The notes beneath the pieces were generated by a model. It was not told the origin of the DNA. It saw only the letters and a program-made list of their open reading frames with translations, and did no database searches. From an uncultured Lachnospiraceae bacterium (GTDB taxonomy: Bacteria; Bacillota; Clostridia; Lachnospirales; Lachnospiraceae), in the NCBI GenBank assembly GCA_910578345.1, contig CAJTRA010000004.1:37682-101681 (forward strand): DNA of 64,000 nucleotides. The letters run 5' to 3'. Below are positions 26,156 to 35,868 of the stretch, piece after piece. Numbering within the stretch: position 1 is the stretch's first letter; every line of letters starts with the position of its first letter. The translations under genes and the position numbers were made by a program.

Positions 26156-27499
26156 TTATTGTACAATCCCGTCGATCGTCGCCTGTGCCTCTGCCGCGGC
26201 ATCCTGCGGTGTGGCTGTCCCTGTGATAACCTGATTGAATGCCAGAGAGATCGCATCCGACACGCTGGGCCACTCCGCTAACGGCCCTCTGGGCATCGCA
26301 TAGTTCAGCTCCTCTACGAAAGGCTGATACGGAGAGTCCGCCTCAAATTGGTTTGCCGCGATATTCTTATCTGCAGAGATATAGCCGAACTTATCCATCA
26401 TAAATTTCACCTGTTCTTCGGAAGTTGCATAAGTCAGGAAATCCAGAGCCCCCTCCACATTGCCGCCGTTGATCACTGCATAGTTCTCACCGCCCAGCAC
26501 AGAAGAATATTCCGTATCCTTCGGGATCAGCGTCACTTTCCAATTTAAATCCGGCGCCTCAGACTGCATGGTCGGGATCTGCCAGGGACCATTCTCCATC
26601 ATTGCCACGTTGCCTGCAATAAACTGGTTCATCACATCGCCCTGTGTCCAGTTAATACACTCTTTGCTCATAACCCCTTCATTGACCAGATCCTGGATAT
26701 ACGTGAGGGCACGAATCCCATTCTCATTATTGATATCATAAGAAGTTGCGCCTGTAGACCAGAGCCATGGAACAAAGTTAAACGTTCCTTCTTCATTCTG
26801 TACGCTGCACAGTGCCAGACCGCTGACAGAATCTGTCGTCAGCGCTTTCGCTGTCGTCATCAGTTCGTCCCAGGTCGTGGGCACTTCACAGCCCGCTTCT
26901 GTTAACATATCTTCATTATAATACAGTGCCAGACAGTTAACGCCGAAGGGAACACCATACAGTTTTCCATCCACCGTACAGGAATTGACGGTTCCTTCAT
27001 AATAATTACCCACATCGAATTTACCGGTCAGATCCTCAAAGATTCCCATTTCCACATAAGATGCATGATCTGGGGAATCCAGGATTGCAATATCCGGAAG
27101 CTCATCCGCTGACGCGCCGATGGACAACTGCTTCTTGAAATCTGCAAAAGGTACATATTTGGCCGTCACTTCATATTGATCCTGAGAACCATTATAATCC
27201 TGGATCACCTGATCAAGCGCCACTTGATGCCCCTCAGTCTCCCAATAATACCAGATAGTCACTGCCTCTCCCGTGCCTGCTGCGCTGCTGGCTGCAGCGT
27301 CTTTCTCTTCTGTGTCCGTATCTGCTGCATCGTCCTTTGCCGCATCCTCCTCTGTCTTCGCCGCATCCGCCGCAGTTTCAGTACCCGCTGTATCCGCTGC
27401 AGCACTTTCTGTTTTGCCGTCCGATCCGCCGCATCCTGCGAGCAGTCCTGTGGTCATCGCCAACGCCGTCATAAGCGCGGTCAATTTTTTCCTTTTCAT
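26156..27499 (-). CDS. ABC sugar-binding lipoprotein
   Basis: 447 residues with a lipoprotein signal (MKRKK, hydrophobic core, LLAGC with lipid-carrying Cys23), then a low-complexity linker rich in Ala, Glu, Asp and Thr (about 30-75), then a family 1 extracellular solute-binding fold with IWYYWETEG and VPTTWDELMTTAKAL. The family binds oligosaccharides outside the membrane for a MalFG-type permease. It is first of the importer genes, downstream of the AraC-type response regulator that probably activates it. A weak -10 (TATGAT, 27579-27574) precedes it without a good -35, as expected for an activated promoter. Confidence 0.95.
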   Translation of the reverse strand: MKRKKLTALMTALAMTTGLLAGCGGSDGKTESAAADTAGTETAADAAKTEEDAAKDDAADTDTEEKDAAASSAAGTGEAVTIWYYWETEGHQVALDQVIQDYNGSQDQYEVTAKYVPFADFKKQLSIGASADELPDIAILDSPDHASYVEMGIFEDLTGKFDVGNYYEGTVNSCTVDGKLYGVPFGVNCLALYYNEDMLTEAGCEVPTTWDELMTTAKALTTDSVSGLALCSVQNEEGTFNFVPWLWSTGATSYDINNENGIRALTYIQDLVNEGVMSKECINWTQGDVMNQFIAGNVAMMENGPWQIPTMQSEAPDLNWKVTLIPKDTEYSSVLGGENYAVINGGNVEGALDFLTYATSEEQVKFMMDKFGYISADKNIAANQFEADSPYQPFVEELNYAMPRGPLAEWPSVSDAISLAFNQVITGTATPQDAAAEAQATIDGIVQ

Positions 27500-27653
27500 C
27501 CTGAATCCTCCTTGTCTGTACCGCTCCTGCCTGTCCTTAAGACCGGTCGGGAGCCTTTCTCTTTGCTGAAATCATCATACCGCCTTTCACCTTTGGGAAA
27601 AACGGTAAAAATATGAAAAAGGATCACTTATCTAATCTAAATAGCAGCAGACG

Positions 27654-29186
27654 CTACCTGTTTGACTTCCGGTACTCCGCAGGCGACATCCCGACGCATT
27701 CCTTAAACACCCTGGCAAAGTACTTTGCATCCGTATATCCCACTTTCTCCGCAATTTCATATTGTTTCAGCTGCGTACCGATCAACAGCTCCTTCGCCTT
27801 AGCCAAACGGTAGTTACGGATATAAGCGCTGAAGTTCTCCCCAAGCTCCTTATGAAACTGCGTTCCCAGATACTCCTGCGTCAAATTCAGCCTGTCGGCA
27901 ATCTCACTTAACGTAATGCCGTCCGCATAGAATTCATGGATCATGCTCTGTGCCTTTTTCACCGCCAGGCTTACAGCCTCCGACGCTCCTTCCTGTACCC
28001 GCATGTATGACAACAATATATCGAAGGACCCGCGCAGTTCCGCCTCCGTCTTCGCTCCCATGATATGGTTTAACAGCCCTCTCTGATCAATCTTCTGATA
28101 ATCGATACAGCCTACCTCTTTCGCAATATTGATGACTGACCATTGAAAACGGACATAAGACTCCTTAATCTCTCTGGGCGCATATACTTTTCCGCCCGGA
28201 AAGGATTGCCAAAACCGTTCCATGCTCTCCCGGATCTTATCATGTTCCCCCGCACAGACTGCTATTTTCATCTGATTCTCCAATTCCACCGGATAAATAC
28301 AAATCTCTGTCTGGACATCCGCTATCTGCGGATAAACGATCAACACATCCTCTCCCAGCACAATACTCCAGTCCATATATGGCAACAGCAGATGATATCC
28401 ATCCCGTACAGCCTGTACTCCCGTTACCTCCAGCATACCATAGCTGACTCTGCGCTCCCTCACCGCTCCTTTTTGCAAAAGAATCTGATTCTGAAACCAG
28501 CGCTCTATCTCCTGCCTGGAGGCATAATCATAAAGCAGCACAAGGAGCGCTCTGTCATATTCCATATCCACGATACAATACCGGCACGCTTTTTGATCCA
28601 AAAGCCGGCATAGTTCCTTCCGTTTTCTCGTCCGGTCATTCTCGAAGCAGTCCCCCATGTAAACCAGCAGCTCTATCAATAATGTATCAGCTGTTATTCC
28701 ATATTTTTTATCCAGAAATTCTTCCACCTGCCCATCCAGGGAGGATACCCCATACAGGATGCCGGACACGACTGTTTCCAGCGTTCCCATCGTATCCGGC
28801 GTGCGTTTCTGCTCCTGTTCCCAGATATTCTGCAGCTTGCGGATCGTCGAGACAAACTCCTGCACCACTACCGGTTTGACCACATAGTCATATACGCCCA
28901 GCTTCACCGCCTGCTGTGCATAGGCAAATTCCGAATAGGCGGTGAGAACGATCACCTTGGGATCGATGCCTAGTTCCTGTACGCGCTGCAGCATCTCCAA
29001 ACCATCCATGCCCGGCATCTTAATGTCTGTAATCACCAGATCAGGACGATATCTTTCAATGCAGTCCAGCCCTTCCTGTCCGTTTCCCGCGACGCCCTCG
29101 ACAACAATCTCCGGAAACATCCTGCTCAAAAGCTTGCACAATCCTTCTCTGATCAGAATTTCGTCTTCCACGACCACCGCTCTCAT
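27654..29186 (-). CDS. YesN-type response regulator (receiver plus AraC HTH)
   Basis: 510 residues. The receiver domain spans 1-120 with Asp54 as phosphoacceptor in LVITDIKMPGMDG. A long middle region follows, and two AraC helix-turn-helix motifs occupy the last 100 residues (ITLSEIADRLNLTQEYLGTQ and YEIAEKVGYTDAKYFARVFK). Regulators of this kind activate carbohydrate ABC operons. It lies directly between its kinase gene and the sugar-binding protein gene, on the same strand. Confidence 0.95.
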   Translation of the reverse strand: MRAVVVEDEILIREGLCKLLSRMFPEIVVEGVAGNGQEGLDCIERYRPDLVITDIKMPGMDGLEMLQRVQELGIDPKVIVLTAYSEFAYAQQAVKLGVYDYVVKPVVVQEFVSTIRKLQNIWEQEQKRTPDTMGTLETVVSGILYGVSSLDGQVEEFLDKKYGITADTLLIELLVYMGDCFENDRTRKRKELCRLLDQKACRYCIVDMEYDRALLVLLYDYASRQEIERWFQNQILLQKGAVRERRVSYGMLEVTGVQAVRDGYHLLLPYMDWSIVLGEDVLIVYPQIADVQTEICIYPVELENQMKIAVCAGEHDKIRESMERFWQSFPGGKVYAPREIKESYVRFQWSVINIAKEVGCIDYQKIDQRGLLNHIMGAKTEAELRGSFDILLSYMRVQEGASEAVSLAVKKAQSMIHEFYADGITLSEIADRLNLTQEYLGTQFHKELGENFSAYIRNYRLAKAKELLIGTQLKQYEIAEKVGYTDAKYFARVFKECVGMSPAEYRKSNR

Positions 29187-29252
29187 TTGTGTTCCTCGCT
29201 TCCCTTCTCCATACCCATACAGGTCCTCCCGTCCGTTCCCTGTACATTCCCC

Positions 29253-31040
29253 TCATCTTCTTACCGGAATCCGGATCAGCACCCGCGTTCCCTGACCTGG
29301 TCTGCTTTCTACCTCCACACCGGCTTTCTCACCATAATACATCCGGATCCTGGTGATGGCATTTTCCATGCCAATATGGTTCTGATCATCCGTCCTGCAA
29401 AAGATTCCCTGGTTGATCTTTCTCACCATCTCTTCCGCCATCCCACATCCATTGTCTTCAATACTGATCCGGATACGGTCCTCTTCCTGCATCATTTCCA
29501 CTGTCAGACTGTGTTCTCTGTCCACGCCCTCAAATCCGTGCAGGATCGCATTTTCCACAAAAGGCTGCAAAAGCAGCTTATGAATGGAGAGACTCATGAC
29601 TTCCGGTTCCACATTGATGTGGCAGTTAAAGGTATTCTTCAACTTCGTCTGCTGCAGGAAAATATACTGCTTCAGCCACTCTACTTCCTCCCGGATGCGG
29701 ACCACACCGTTACTGTTGGTAATCCCATACCGCAAGATACTCGCCAGCGTAGAGATCATGTTGCTGATCTCATACTCATCTCTGCCAATCGCCATCCAAT
29801 TGATTGTATCCAGCGTATTGTAGAGAAAGTGAGGATTGATCTGCGCTTCCAGCGCTGCGATCTGCGCATTTTTCTGCTTCTCCAAGGAGGATTTCAACTT
29901 GTTCATCATAGAATTAAACTCTTCCGCAATGATTTCAATCTCTGTTGGCCGTGAATGGTCCGGCGCAACACGGACAGTCAGATCACCCTTTCCGGCTTTT
30001 CCCATCGTCTCCACCACCCGCTTAATAGAACCGGTCATCCTGCTCACCTGACTGATCATCATAGCCAGAACTGCCATAAGCGACAGACCAATACTAATAA
30101 TCAACAATCTCTGCTGTCGGTGCATACTTAAGAGTAATTCCTCCTGATCCACGGCCCGGACAATATTCCAGCCCGTCTTTTCATCATGGACAAAATACAA
30201 GGATAACTCTCTGCTCCCCAGAATACCCGTCTGTTCTGCCAGCCTCCTGCATGCCTGTTTTTTTGTCTCTTCCTCCGCCCCTTCTGGGAAAATGCATTCT
30301 CCCACCTGATCAGAACCGGGACAGGATATCACATATCCCTTGTTATCTATAATAAAATTCAACCCATTCTCCGTATGAGAGGAGCAGACCTCCTCCAGAA
30401 GCTTTTCATCGATGCTGACTAAGACCACGCCACACTGCTTTCCCACGTCCCGGTAATCAATAATGCGATGTCCTATGTGAAATAAATTACATGCGTTACT
30501 TCCAAAAACCATTCTGCCTCCCGTAGGTATTAGATGGGTTTTATTATCACTGCTGATCTCCTCATATAACTCCTCCTGCGATCCGGAAAAGCTGTCCATC
30601 CATGAAGTGCGGGTTGTGGACGCCGTCAACTGATCATAGAATACCAGCTCTCCGCTGGCGGTGATCACCGAAATCGACTTCACATAGTCCTTTGTATAGA
30701 ACAGCCCTCGCAGCAACTTTCGAAGCAGCTTCCTGTTGATCGCCACATCCTCGCCAGCGTTGATCTGATCCACCAGCTCCACAATCGTATCATCGGTATA
30801 GACCTGAAACAGAATATCCTCATAGGAATCAAGCCATACATCCAGACTCACCCTGGTCTGCTCCAGATTAGCGCCCGTCATACTCTCCACATTCTGCTGC
30901 ACCAGCCTTGAGGTATTGTAATAATACACAACGTTCACCAGCAGAATTGGAATCAGAGACGTCAGAATAAATGCCGTTATTAAACGGTTTTTCATACTCT
31001 TATGATCAAAAGGAGTCTTGGTAGATTGAAATCTTTTCAT
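29253..31040 (-). CDS. YesM-type sensor histidine kinase
   Basis: 595 residues from the ATG at 31040 (ribosome site CAGGGAGGG); the frame extends 53 codons upstream but without a ribosome site. One transmembrane segment near 20-40, a large extracellular sensor region, a second near 330, a HAMP domain, then a His_kinase domain with INPHFLYNTLDTINW (His near residue 390) and ATP-binding N and G boxes (QPFVENAILHG, IEDNGCGM). The LytS/YesM family senses extracellular sugars. The partner is the response regulator 66 bp downstream. Confidence 0.94.
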   Translation of the reverse strand: MKRFQSTKTPFDHKSMKNRLITAFILTSLIPILLVNVVYYYNTSRLVQQNVESMTGANLEQTRVSLDVWLDSYEDILFQVYTDDTIVELVDQINAGEDVAINRKLLRKLLRGLFYTKDYVKSISVITASGELVFYDQLTASTTRTSWMDSFSGSQEELYEEISSDNKTHLIPTGGRMVFGSNACNLFHIGHRIIDYRDVGKQCGVVLVSIDEKLLEEVCSSHTENGLNFIIDNKGYVISCPGSDQVGECIFPEGAEEETKKQACRRLAEQTGILGSRELSLYFVHDEKTGWNIVRAVDQEELLLSMHRQQRLLIISIGLSLMAVLAMMISQVSRMTGSIKRVVETMGKAGKGDLTVRVAPDHSRPTEIEIIAEEFNSMMNKLKSSLEKQKNAQIAALEAQINPHFLYNTLDTINWMAIGRDEYEISNMISTLASILRYGITNSNGVVRIREEVEWLKQYIFLQQTKLKNTFNCHINVEPEVMSLSIHKLLLQPFVENAILHGFEGVDREHSLTVEMMQEEDRIRISIEDNGCGMAEEMVRKINQGIFCRTDDQNHIGMENAITRIRMYYGEKAGVEVESRPGQGTRVLIRIPVRR

Positions 31041-31204
31041 GGCGGACCCTCCCTGTTTATTATACCTTTCAAGGAGCAAAAGAAAATGGGAATTTTCTAA
31101 GAACAGGACGGTATTTCTAAGATTATAATACAAAAAAAGAGCCTGCCACAATCTGCCGACTCTGTTTGACCATTCATTTCTACTTGTCTCTTCCTGCACT
31201 GGCC

Positions 31205-31423
31205 TTATCTGATATAGTCCTCCAACTTCTCTGTCCTGTTCTTCCCGAAAACTTCTCTCGCCCGGCTGACTCCAATATTTCCATTCCAGCCCGCTATCAC
31301 GATACAGACTAACCGCAGCCAGAAAAGATCACAATAATAGGTGGAAACCCCCACTAACAAAAGTGATGTGGTCAAAATTACGATCACACTTATGACGGCA
31401 TGGATTCTGTCCTTTCTCTTCAT
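31205..31423 (-). CDS. Small membrane protein, 72 aa
   Basis: I use the ATG at 31423, which follows AAAGGAGAATAGGATC; the longer frame upstream overlaps the histidine kinase gene and has no good start. Two hydrophobic segments (HAVISVIVILTTSLLLVGVS and CDLFWLRLVCIVIAGW) are followed by a charged tail GNIGVSRAREVFGKNRTEKL. The family is unknown. It is the last gene on this strand after the Bce-type cluster and may be a small accessory subunit of it. Confidence 0.55.
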   Translation of the reverse strand: MKRKDRIHAVISVIVILTTSLLLVGVSTYYCDLFWLRLVCIVIAGWNGNIGVSRAREVFGKNRTEKLEDYIR

Positions 31424-31556
31424 GATCCTATTCTCCTTTCGCATGACGGCCCCTTCTGTATTGCACAATATTTTTCTTTTCTTCTTTGTCAGATTATACC
31501 ATGCCCGGAATGTCACGTAAATTCTTATTTTCCTTTCCGATGTCAGATTGCAGCCG

Positions 31557-32621
31557 CTATCCTCCCATGGAATGCATTCCCGGTGCACATTCCTGCGCCG
31601 GGATCAACAGGCCAAACTCCGTCCTGCCGTCCGCCGTCATCCCTGCCTTGATATAACCCCCTTCTTCCTCCAGGATCTTCCTTGTAATATACAGCCCTAA
31701 CCCGACACCCTCTCTTTCTCCAGCCTCCCTGCCTCTGTAAAACCGTTTAAATAACATATGATATTCTTCCGGTGCAATCCGGATGCCGCTGTTGCGCACA
31801 GCCACACTCACATAATTCGTAAGCTGCGTCACTTCCATCTCGATCCTGCTGCCCGCATCCCCATATTTTACCGCATTGTCAAGCACGTTAAAAACCGCCT
31901 CCGTCGTCCACTTCGCATCTGCCGTCACCGGACTTTTGGCCTGTCCGGTCAGATCGATCTCCATCCCTCTTCTCTTCGCCTTCTCCATCACCTGTCCCGC
32001 CGCCTGCAGCAGGATCGTTTCCAGACTCTGCCATTCCGGCTTCAGACGGATGATCCCCGTCTCCAGCCTTGACACCTTCGAGAAACTCTCCCCCAGCCAG
32101 GAAAGCTTCCGCGTCTGCTCCTCCAGGCAGGAAAGGAACCTTCCCCGCTCCTTAGCCGTCAGATCATCCCTTCCCAGAAATCCCGCATACATCCCGATAT
32201 TCGTGATCGGCGTGTTGAGCTGGTGCACCAGGTCCCCGATGTTCTCATCAAGCTGCCTGCGAAACTGCCTCTCCCGCTCCTCATAAGAGCACAGGATATC
32301 ATAGAGCCGCAGCAGCTGCCCCTGTATCCTGGAGAGGATCGTATCCTCCGTTACCGGAAAAGCGATCGTCACCCTGCCGTCGATCAGCTCGTCCAGCATA
32401 TCGCCAAACGCATAGAGCTTTCTGTCCACCCGCCTCTCGATCAGCAGATATGTCCCTGCAAACACCGCCAGATTCAATGCCCCATACAGGATGATCAGCC
32501 ATGTGCCATACGCCGGCCGCCTGCAGGAAAGCTCACTGAACAGGAAAAGCAGTATGAGCATCACACCCATACCGCCAATCCAGATCCCGTCCGTACCGTT
32601 CCCTCTATGCCGCCTGTTCAC
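31557..32621 (-). CDS. Sensor histidine kinase, BceS-like
   Basis: About 354 residues. I prefer the GTG at 32621, which overlaps the regulator's stop (GTGA) and follows GGAGAGAA. Two transmembrane segments with almost no extracellular loop (about 15-70) mark it as an intramembrane-sensing kinase. The phosphoacceptor region is DLVHQLNTPITNI, with the N box NVLDNAVKYGD and G box GVGLGLYITRKI. In Bce systems such kinases do not sense antibiotic alone but read the activity of the ABC transporter, which is encoded upstream here. Confidence 0.92.
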   Translation of the reverse strand: MNRRHRGNGTDGIWIGGMGVMLILLFLFSELSCRRPAYGTWLIILYGALNLAVFAGTYLLIERRVDRKLYAFGDMLDELIDGRVTIAFPVTEDTILSRIQGQLLRLYDILCSYEERERQFRRQLDENIGDLVHQLNTPITNIGMYAGFLGRDDLTAKERGRFLSCLEEQTRKLSWLGESFSKVSRLETGIIRLKPEWQSLETILLQAAGQVMEKAKRRGMEIDLTGQAKSPVTADAKWTTEAVFNVLDNAVKYGDAGSRIEMEVTQLTNYVSVAVRNSGIRIAPEEYHMLFKRFYRGREAGEREGVGLGLYITRKILEEEGGYIKAGMTADGRTEFGLLIPAQECAPGMHSMGG

Positions 32622-33301
32622 TTCTCTCCATCCTCCCACTTATACCCCAGTCCAAACACCGTCTTAATATAAGCCGGCTCCTCCGGGTTCTCCTCCACCT
32701 TGATCCGCAGTCTGCGGATCGTCACATTTAACGTCCGGCTTTCCACAAACTTCTCGTCCGCATCCCAGATCCGCTCCAGGATCCGCTCCCTCGTCAACAC
32801 GATCCCCCGATTCTTAAGAAAAAGTTCCAGCAGCCTGCACTCTAAGGCCGTAAGCTCTACCACTTCGCCCCGCCTGGTCAGCACTCTGCTCTCAAAATCA
32901 TACACCAGTTCACCATTCGCATAGATCTGCCGGGACACGCCCTCGCTGCGCTTCAAGACCGCCGCGATCTTCATGAGCAGCACCGGCATGGAAAAAGGCT
33001 TCGTAATATAATCGTCACATCCCGCCCGAAATCCCTGCAGCATATCCTCCTCCGAGTCCCTGGCCGTCAGTAACAGCACCGGCGCCGGCTGCCCGGACAG
33101 CACATTTCCCAGAAATTCCCTGCCGTCCCCGTCCGGCAGATTGATATCAAGAAGGATCAGATGCATCGGTTCTCCCAGCTTTCCCCGCGCCTCCCGCAGA
33201 CTGTAAGCGCCGTGCACCAGATACCCCTCCCGCCGCAGCGCAAAAACGATCCCCTCATTCAACGCCCGGTCATCCTCCACTACCAAAATACGTTTCTCCA
33301 T
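32618..33301 (-). CDS. OmpR-family response regulator, BceR-like
   Basis: 227 residues. Receiver with Asp52 in LILLDINLPDGDG, then a winged-helix DNA-binding domain (VELTALECRLLELFLKNRGI, VESRTLNVTIRRLRIKVEEN). Its ATG overlaps the stop of the permease gene (TGATG) and its stop overlaps the kinase start, so transporter, regulator and kinase are translationally coupled. It probably activates the upstream ABC genes. Confidence 0.94.
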   Translation of the reverse strand: MEKRILVVEDDRALNEGIVFALRREGYLVHGAYSLREARGKLGEPMHLILLDINLPDGDGREFLGNVLSGQPAPVLLLTARDSEEDMLQGFRAGCDDYITKPFSMPVLLMKIAAVLKRSEGVSRQIYANGELVYDFESRVLTRRGEVVELTALECRLLELFLKNRGIVLTRERILERIWDADEKFVESRTLNVTIRRLRIKVEENPEEPAYIKTVFGLGYKWEDGEK

Positions 33302-35868
33302 CACACCACTTCCCTCAGCCTCTCCACGACCGACTTCCGGTTCATCCCCCAGGTCAGTACCTGCGCCATCACCCCGCACAGCGCGACCAAAAACCCCAGG
33401 AAGATCACCAACGCCTGTACAAACGCTGACACCTCAAAATTAAATAACGGCTGCTCTCCAACCCTGTAAGACAGCGCTGCGCCCGCCACGGTCGCGATCC
33501 CAAGCGCCGAGGCGACAAGCCCGGCATATTTCCCGAAAATGTCTCTACACATCTGCCGCCCGGTCATCCCGATCGACTGCATGGCCGCATACTCCACCTT
33601 TCTGGCCATCACATCCGTGGTCACCGTATTCACCATATTGGCCACGCCGATCATTCCCACGATCAACACCAACAGAAGCCCGAAGGCCGTCATCGCCCGC
33701 TTCGTCTCCGCATTCTGCGTCCGGCTCACATAAGCGGCGTCAAGCATAAGCTGCAGATTCCCGTCTTCCTGCAAAAGTCCGGCAATCGTCTCGTACTGCT
33801 CCTTCTCGGAAAGCGCCGTCCCGTCCTGCCTTTTTCCGGATGCATTAAAGCAGATGCACCCCACCAGATCCTCATAATTCGGATAAATCTCCTGGAAAGT
33901 ATCGTCCGTCAGCCAGATGTTCGACTCTCCCAGATTATCCGTCGAGTAGATATTATGGCAGGTCACCAGCGCCATCACCGTAAATTCCCGCTCCACATAG
34001 CGGTCCGCCGCGCTGTCATAGAATGTAACCGCCACCCGGTCGCCCGCATGCACCTGGTATTCCATACCCTCGCTCTGCGTCAGATCATTTGTATAATGAG
34101 AACGGTTGTAGATCATATAGTTTCCCTGCGCAAACGCCTCGGCGTCCAGTTCTCCCTCCAACACGGTGAAATATTGACTTTCATGGTCAAGATAGTCCGC
34201 ATCAAACCCCGTCACGGTGACCGGATAATTGCCCCGCTCATTTTTCCCGGGAAGACTATGCCAGGGATCGCCGCCCATCTGCCGCTCCACGCTGTCCACA
34301 TAGGCCTGCCTGTCACGCGCCAGTTCCCCCTGCGCCGCGATCTCTCCACAAGACGTGCCGTAAAAATAACCCCCGTTATAAATCACCCAGTCCGGCTGCG
34401 ACCTGGCCATATAGAAGATGCGGAAATCCTCCACGAACTCCTGCGCCTGCAGCTTCTGTACCAGTTCCCTGCTGATGGGCTGATAAGGCTCCTCCGACCC
34501 GAAATTAACTAACTTCTGCCGCACCCTGAAATCCGTGCCGTTGTGCTCCGCCGTATGCACCTCCACCGAATATCCCATGGAAATCGTATACACCACCAGA
34601 AACAGAATGCCGCTCAAGGCAAACGATACCACCGAGAAAACGCCTTTTTTCTTTTTCCCGCGATATCTGGACGCCTCCACAGGAGAGATCCTGCTGGCGA
34701 TCCGGAAGGGTTTCCTGGTGCTGACAAGCACCGTAATCCAGGAAAAAACCGCGCCCAGCGCGAATACCTGCACAAACCCTGCCGGCCGATAATAGGCGAC
34801 GATCCCATCCGCGAAAGCGTTCAGAATCGTGCCTGCCGCCATCCGCCCGACAGCATATCCGACACTGCCGCCCAGAACAATACCGAGCAGGGCGATCCGG
34901 TTCATCTGCCATAACAGCATCCGCTTAAGCTGCCGCCTTGTCATACCGATCGTTTTCAGTTCCCCGTAGAAGCGGATGTCATTCTCAATCGATATATCGA
35001 ATATATTATAGATAAAAAAGTACCCGCAGAGCATCACGCACAAGAGCAGCAGGGCGATCGGGACAAGAACCGCATAAGACATATCGCTGGCCTTGTACTG
35101 GATACCGTTTCCTCCCGCCTGCTCATTCACTTCCGTCAGCTTCTCATGCTTATCCGTCCCCAGTTTCAGAGGATTCAGATTATTCAGTTTCACATAGATC
35201 TGGTCATATCCCCCGATCAGTCCCGGATTATATTTCCCGATAAAGGCTTTGCCCGTATAGATCTCCTCGTAGATATCCGCGACACCGCGCAGCGGATTCC
35301 TGTAATAGCCGCACACCGTCATTGGGATCGTCTGCTCTGCCTGTTCCCCCTCAGTCTCTCCCTGCACCAGCACCACCAGATCATAGGAGACATTCAGTTC
35401 TTCTCCCAGGCCCAGCCGCTCTGACATGGTATCGGACAGCAGGATCTCGTCGGCGCTGTCCGGATACCGGCCCTTGATCAGATCTACCATATTTTTCTCA
35501 TAATGCACTTCATCCGCCGCGAACAGCCGCACATCCAGACCGGAAAATTCCCGGTTATGCAGATAACTGGTGCTGCACCGCATAACATAAGCCGCCCAGT
35601 CCACCTGAGGCAGATCTCTTGCCCGCACAAGGATCTCCTCATTCCCAAGGATCATGGCGCTGTCTGCACCCGGCCCTGGCGACGCTCCCATGGAGCGCGT
35701 CTGCGCCGTCATAAAACCGATCCCCACCGTAAAAATAACGACGATCAACACCGCCGTCAGCGCCACGGCCAGTACCGCAAGCCTGCTGCGCACCGGATGC
35801 GCCCTGTAATCGTCCCAGGCCAGTTCCTTTTCCAGCTTCTGATCCGAATTTCTGAACATCATGCTCAT
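33301..35868 (-). CDS. FtsX-like ABC permease, BceB-type
   Basis: 855 residues from the ATG at 35868 (ribosome site GGGGAGGTGCAGGC). One N-terminal transmembrane segment (VLAVALTAVLIVVIFTVGIG), a first extracellular domain, three membrane segments with an FtsX domain, a second large extracellular domain (about 440-680), and a final three-segment FtsX domain. This double FtsX layout belongs to permeases that flip or remove peptide antibiotics or process lipid-linked substrates. It overlaps both neighbours by 4 bp or less and pairs with the ATPase at 35865-36674. Confidence 0.9.
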   Translation of the reverse strand: MSMMFRNSDQKLEKELAWDDYRAHPVRSRLAVLAVALTAVLIVVIFTVGIGFMTAQTRSMGASPGPGADSAMILGNEEILVRARDLPQVDWAAYVMRCSTSYLHNREFSGLDVRLFAADEVHYEKNMVDLIKGRYPDSADEILLSDTMSERLGLGEELNVSYDLVVLVQGETEGEQAEQTIPMTVCGYYRNPLRGVADIYEEIYTGKAFIGKYNPGLIGGYDQIYVKLNNLNPLKLGTDKHEKLTEVNEQAGGNGIQYKASDMSYAVLVPIALLLLCVMLCGYFFIYNIFDISIENDIRFYGELKTIGMTRRQLKRMLLWQMNRIALLGIVLGGSVGYAVGRMAAGTILNAFADGIVAYYRPAGFVQVFALGAVFSWITVLVSTRKPFRIASRISPVEASRYRGKKKKGVFSVVSFALSGILFLVVYTISMGYSVEVHTAEHNGTDFRVRQKLVNFGSEEPYQPISRELVQKLQAQEFVEDFRIFYMARSQPDWVIYNGGYFYGTSCGEIAAQGELARDRQAYVDSVERQMGGDPWHSLPGKNERGNYPVTVTGFDADYLDHESQYFTVLEGELDAEAFAQGNYMIYNRSHYTNDLTQSEGMEYQVHAGDRVAVTFYDSAADRYVEREFTVMALVTCHNIYSTDNLGESNIWLTDDTFQEIYPNYEDLVGCICFNASGKRQDGTALSEKEQYETIAGLLQEDGNLQLMLDAAYVSRTQNAETKRAMTAFGLLLVLIVGMIGVANMVNTVTTDVMARKVEYAAMQSIGMTGRQMCRDIFGKYAGLVASALGIATVAGAALSYRVGEQPLFNFEVSAFVQALVIFLGFLVALCGVMAQVLTWGMNRKSVVERLREVV

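Noticed and set aside
27500..27653. Catabolite-repression (cre) site before the sugar-binding protein gene
   Set aside because: I looked for a TGWAANCGNTNWCA-like palindrome and found none convincing.
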